NCBI RefSeq assembly: GCF_049671645.1
Contig: NZ_JBATVG010000017.1
Location: 1-64,000 of the forward strand
From: Castellaniella sp049671645
GTDB lineage: Bacteria > Pseudomonadota > Gammaproteobacteria > Burkholderiales > Burkholderiaceae_B
Reading direction: 5' to 3'
Length of the DNA stretch: 64,000 nucleotides
Shown here: positions 63,090 through 64,000 of the stretch, one piece after another
Numbering within the stretch: the first letter of the stretch is position 1
Layout of the letters: every line of letters begins with the position of its first letter
The notes under the pieces: generated by a model
Told to the model about the DNA's origin: nothing
Seen by the model: the letters and a program-made list of their open reading frames with translations, nothing else
The model's database searches: none
Program-made: the position numbers and the translations under genes

Positions 63090-63853
63090 AAACGTGGGGC
63101 GGCCCGCGCGACCGGCCGGATTGGGCGCGCTCCCCGCGTGTCTTGCGCCTGGTCGAGGCGCGGACCTTTCGCCAGCGTCTGCTGGGCCTGCATGCCTGGC
63201 AGGCCTGGGGGGATGCGCCCCGGGGGCTGCTGCTGCCGCGATGCCGCCTGGTGCACGGACTGGGTCTGGTCCAGGCCTTCGATCTGGTGTTTCTGGGGGA
63301 AGCCGGTGAAGTCCTGCGGAGCCTGTCCGGATGGCCGCCCGACCGCTGGACGGTCTGCGCGCGGGCCTGGGCCGTGCTGGAATTGCCGCCCGGCTATTGT
63401 CGCCAGGCGGATTGGGCCGATAAGATCGGGCAGGCCTGGGCCTTACGCGGTCGCGTCCCGGAAGATCGTGGCGTAGATGGGGTAGAAGCTGCAGTACAGC
63501 AAGGCGGTGATCAGGATGTCCAGCACCAGGGACAGCCAGACCAGCGCCACCGTGGATACGCCGGCCGCCACCAGGCCGTCCAGCGCCTGGTGCAGGCCGT
63601 AGAACACGGCGGCCCAGCTCGCGACGTACAGGATGATGGCCCATTTGTTGCGCCAGCAGGCCACCATCGAATAGAACAAGGCCCGGCGCAGAGGCAGCCG
63701 GTGCCAGCCCATCAGAGCCGGGGCGTGCCAGAACAGGGCGGACAGCAGGACGTAGAAACCGCCGAAGACGATCATCGGGCCCGTCATGGCGGCCGCCAGC
63801 GTCGCGTAGTCGGGCTGGGCCTCGGTGCCGATCGCCGCCAGCAACTGCGATAG
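63086..63853 (+). CDS. DUF192 protein with anomalous antisense read-through
   Basis: The first ~115 residues fit DUF192: RTFRQRLLGLHAWQAWG, GLLLPRCRLVHGLGLVQAFD LVFL in separate blocks, and WAVLELPPGYC. After about residue 120 the frame runs on without a stop through the whole length of the convergent membrane-protein gene, giving low-complexity sequence that is almost certainly not natural. The real end is probably near 63440, and a stop was lost or a frameshift occurred. GTG 63086 overlaps the tadC stop. The role of DUF192 is unknown; it is often exported. Confidence 0.6.
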   Translation: MKTWGGPRDRPDWARSPRVLRLVEARTFRQRLLGLHAWQAWGDAPRGLLLPRCRLVHGLGLVQAFDLVFLGEAGEVLRSLSGWPPDRWTVCARAWAVLELPPGYCRQADWADKIGQAWALRGRVPEDRGVDGVEAAVQQGGDQDVQHQGQPDQRHRGYAGRHQAVQRLVQAVEHGGPARDVQDDGPFVAPAGHHRIEQGPAQRQPVPAHQSRGVPEQGGQQDVETAEDDHRARHGGRQRRVVGLGLGADRRQQLR

Positions 63854-64000
63854 AAAAGGCAGAACGGCCGCCAGCGCCGCCAGCAGCGTGCAGCCCAGGT
63901 AGGCCAGCCCCAGGCGCAGCAGGGCCGACGTTGTCCCGGCCTCCTGCAGGGGGCGCAGCCACATGCCGGGCAGCATGCGCTGGCCCAGGCTCAAGTGGCG
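63443..64000 (-). CDS. BPSS1780-type membrane protein, C-terminal part (cut by window edge)
   Basis: At least 184 residues are visible, with about four membrane helices (LAYLGCTLLAALAAVLPFL, GGFYVLLSALFWHAPALMGW, LVWLSLVLDILITALLYCSF). The final segment FYPIYATIFRD is typical of BPSS1780-family proteins of Burkholderiales, of unknown function. The reading frame continues to the window edge, so the true start lies outside. Confidence 0.7.
   Translation of the reverse strand, partial: RHLSLGQRMLPGMWLRPLQEAGTTSALLRLGLAYLGCTLLAALAAVLPFLSQLLAAIGTEAQPDYATLAAAMTGPMIVFGGFYVLLSALFWHAPALMGWHRLPLRRALFYSMVACWRNKWAIILYVASWAAVFYGLHQALDGLVAAGVSTVALVWLSLVLDILITALLYCSFYPIYATIFRDATA

Overview
The window is GC-rich chromosomal DNA from a betaproteobacterium, most likely in the family Alcaligenaceae (Burkholderiales; Bordetella or Castellaniella-like). 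The call rests on recA-recX followed by a DUF2889 gene and sucCD, a hemCD-hemX-hemY run followed by ppa, a DUF4148 protein, a BPSS1780-type membrane protein and a Burkholderiales-style intergenic repeat. The genus cannot be fixed from sequence reading alone.

Bases 1-16.5 kb are a surface-glycan island. It holds a sugar epimerase (cut by the window edge), two ATP-grasp enzymes (one fused to a HAD domain), a metallophosphoesterase, a CmcI-like protein, five GT2 glycosyltransferases including a tandem duplicate pair, a glycerol-3-phosphate cytidylyltransferase with its CDP-glycerol phosphotransferase partner, a DegT sugar aminotransferase, a TylF-like methyltransferase and a 1210-residue multi-module glycosyltransferase. 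The last gene converges on a flagellin gene across a bidirectional terminator, and another GT2 lies just past a second flagellin gene, so flagellin glycosylation is the likeliest job. Part of the set could instead build a capsule or O-antigen.

Bases 16.6-20.3 kb are the most unusual part. Two flagellin genes in inverted orientation flank a single, catalytically intact tyrosine recombinase. The right copy has a sigma-28-type promoter, a good ribosome binding site and an ATG. The left copy has neither a visible sigma-28 promoter nor a standard start codon at the homologous position. The two 3' ends form a 132-base inverted repeat with three mismatches. This layout fits a flagellin phase or antigenic switch, or a silent donor copy; a decayed paralog is the null explanation.

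Bases 21-54 kb are mostly housekeeping: a DUF4148 protein, a small lipoprotein, a CAT-anticodon tRNA, a bacterial alpha-2-macroglobulin with its penicillin-binding protein 1C partner, a SecD-head-like lipoprotein, pyrB, rdgC, a two-component system overlapping an MFS transporter, SOS-controlled recA-recX, divergent metR/metE, sucCD, a TerC-family protein, heme genes hemC-hemD-hemX-hemY, ppa and a fumarylacetoacetase-family hydrolase.

Bases 53.8-63.1 kb are a compact tad (Flp-type pilus) operon: a pilin-like protein, TadG- and TadE-like proteins, a secreted protein, CpaB, the secretin CpaC, an FHA-CpaF ATPase fusion, TadB and TadC, many joined by 4-base overlaps. It is followed by a DUF192 reading frame and, converging on it, the end of a BPSS1780-type membrane protein.
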